Shown here: one piece after another, positions 7,730 to 7,828 of the stretch
Layout: each line of letters opens with the position of its first letter
Numbering within the stretch: position 1 is the first letter of the stretch
Assembly: GCA_020443945.1 (NCBI GenBank)
Contig: JAIZWN010000305.1
Span: forward strand, 1 to 7,828
Direction of reading: 5' to 3'
Source: Candidatus Thiosymbion ectosymbiont of Robbea hypermnestra
GTDB taxonomy: Bacteria > Pseudomonadota > Gammaproteobacteria > Chromatiales > Chromatiaceae
Length of the DNA stretch: 7,828 bases
The notes under the pieces: model-generated
The model's database searches: none
What the model was told of the DNA's origin: nothing
What the model saw: only the letters and a program-made list of their open reading frames with translations
Position numbers and translations under genes: made by a program

Positions 7730-7828
7730 GGCGGCCGATTCGGTTAAGAGGCTAGGGGGCGTTCTCAATTCTCACACAAAGACACCAAGCCACAAAGGGA
7801 TCGTGGGTTATGGGTAAGGCGCCTGTTG
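7730..7828 (-). other. Upstream region of sucA, partial
   Basis: These 99 bases before sucA hold no gene. The stretch at about 7773-7798 (CACAAAGACACCAAG then CCACAAAGG) resembles a short motif scattered between genes in many bacteria. I cannot place a convincing -35/-10 pair; the promoter may lie here or beyond the right edge. Confidence 0.4.

Overview
The window looks like a GC-rich proteobacterial chromosome, most likely a gammaproteobacterium. This placement is an inference from protein style, GC content and the intergenic repeats; nothing here fixes the genus. It has two unlike halves.

Right half (about 3543-7729, minus strand): a compact two-gene operon for the 2-oxoglutarate dehydrogenase complex. 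sucA (E1, thiamine-diphosphate decarboxylase) is followed by sucB (E2, dihydrolipoyl succinyltransferase), and the two overlap by 4 bases (ATGA). Both look intact, with their cofactor and catalytic motifs in place. The lipoamide dehydrogenase (E3) gene often found next does not follow; sucB runs straight into repeat-rich DNA.

Left half (1-3542): an accessory, repeat-dense region. From left to right it holds two long imperfect palindromes (13-110 and 125-210); the first ~57 codons of a MATE-type multidrug transporter, broken off next to them; a MITE-like element with perfect 20-bp terminal inverted repeats (492-634); an intact Uma2-family (DUF820) nuclease-like gene with a good ribosome site and a terminator (741-1331); an intact RhuM-family gene on the minus strand (1672-2730); and a small antitoxin-like gene (3064-3303) followed by what may be only the tail of its toxin (2949-3050).

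Two dispersed repeat families alternate through this region: A at 465-560 and 2806-2901 (92 of 96 bases identical), and B at 1506-1636 and 3378-3508 (124 of 131 identical). All four copies are in direct orientation, giving A - Uma2 - B - RhuM - A' - antitoxin - B' - sucBA. A and B share a terminal motif (GTAGGATGGG, then T/C, A), so they are probably related. Broken genes border several of these repeats.

I do not see a convincing new multi-gene system. The most unusual signals are the two concentric palindromes of shared design but different arm sequence, and the alternating repeats that frame each accessory gene. There are no rRNA or tRNA genes, no CRISPR array and no recognisable transposase or integrase gene.
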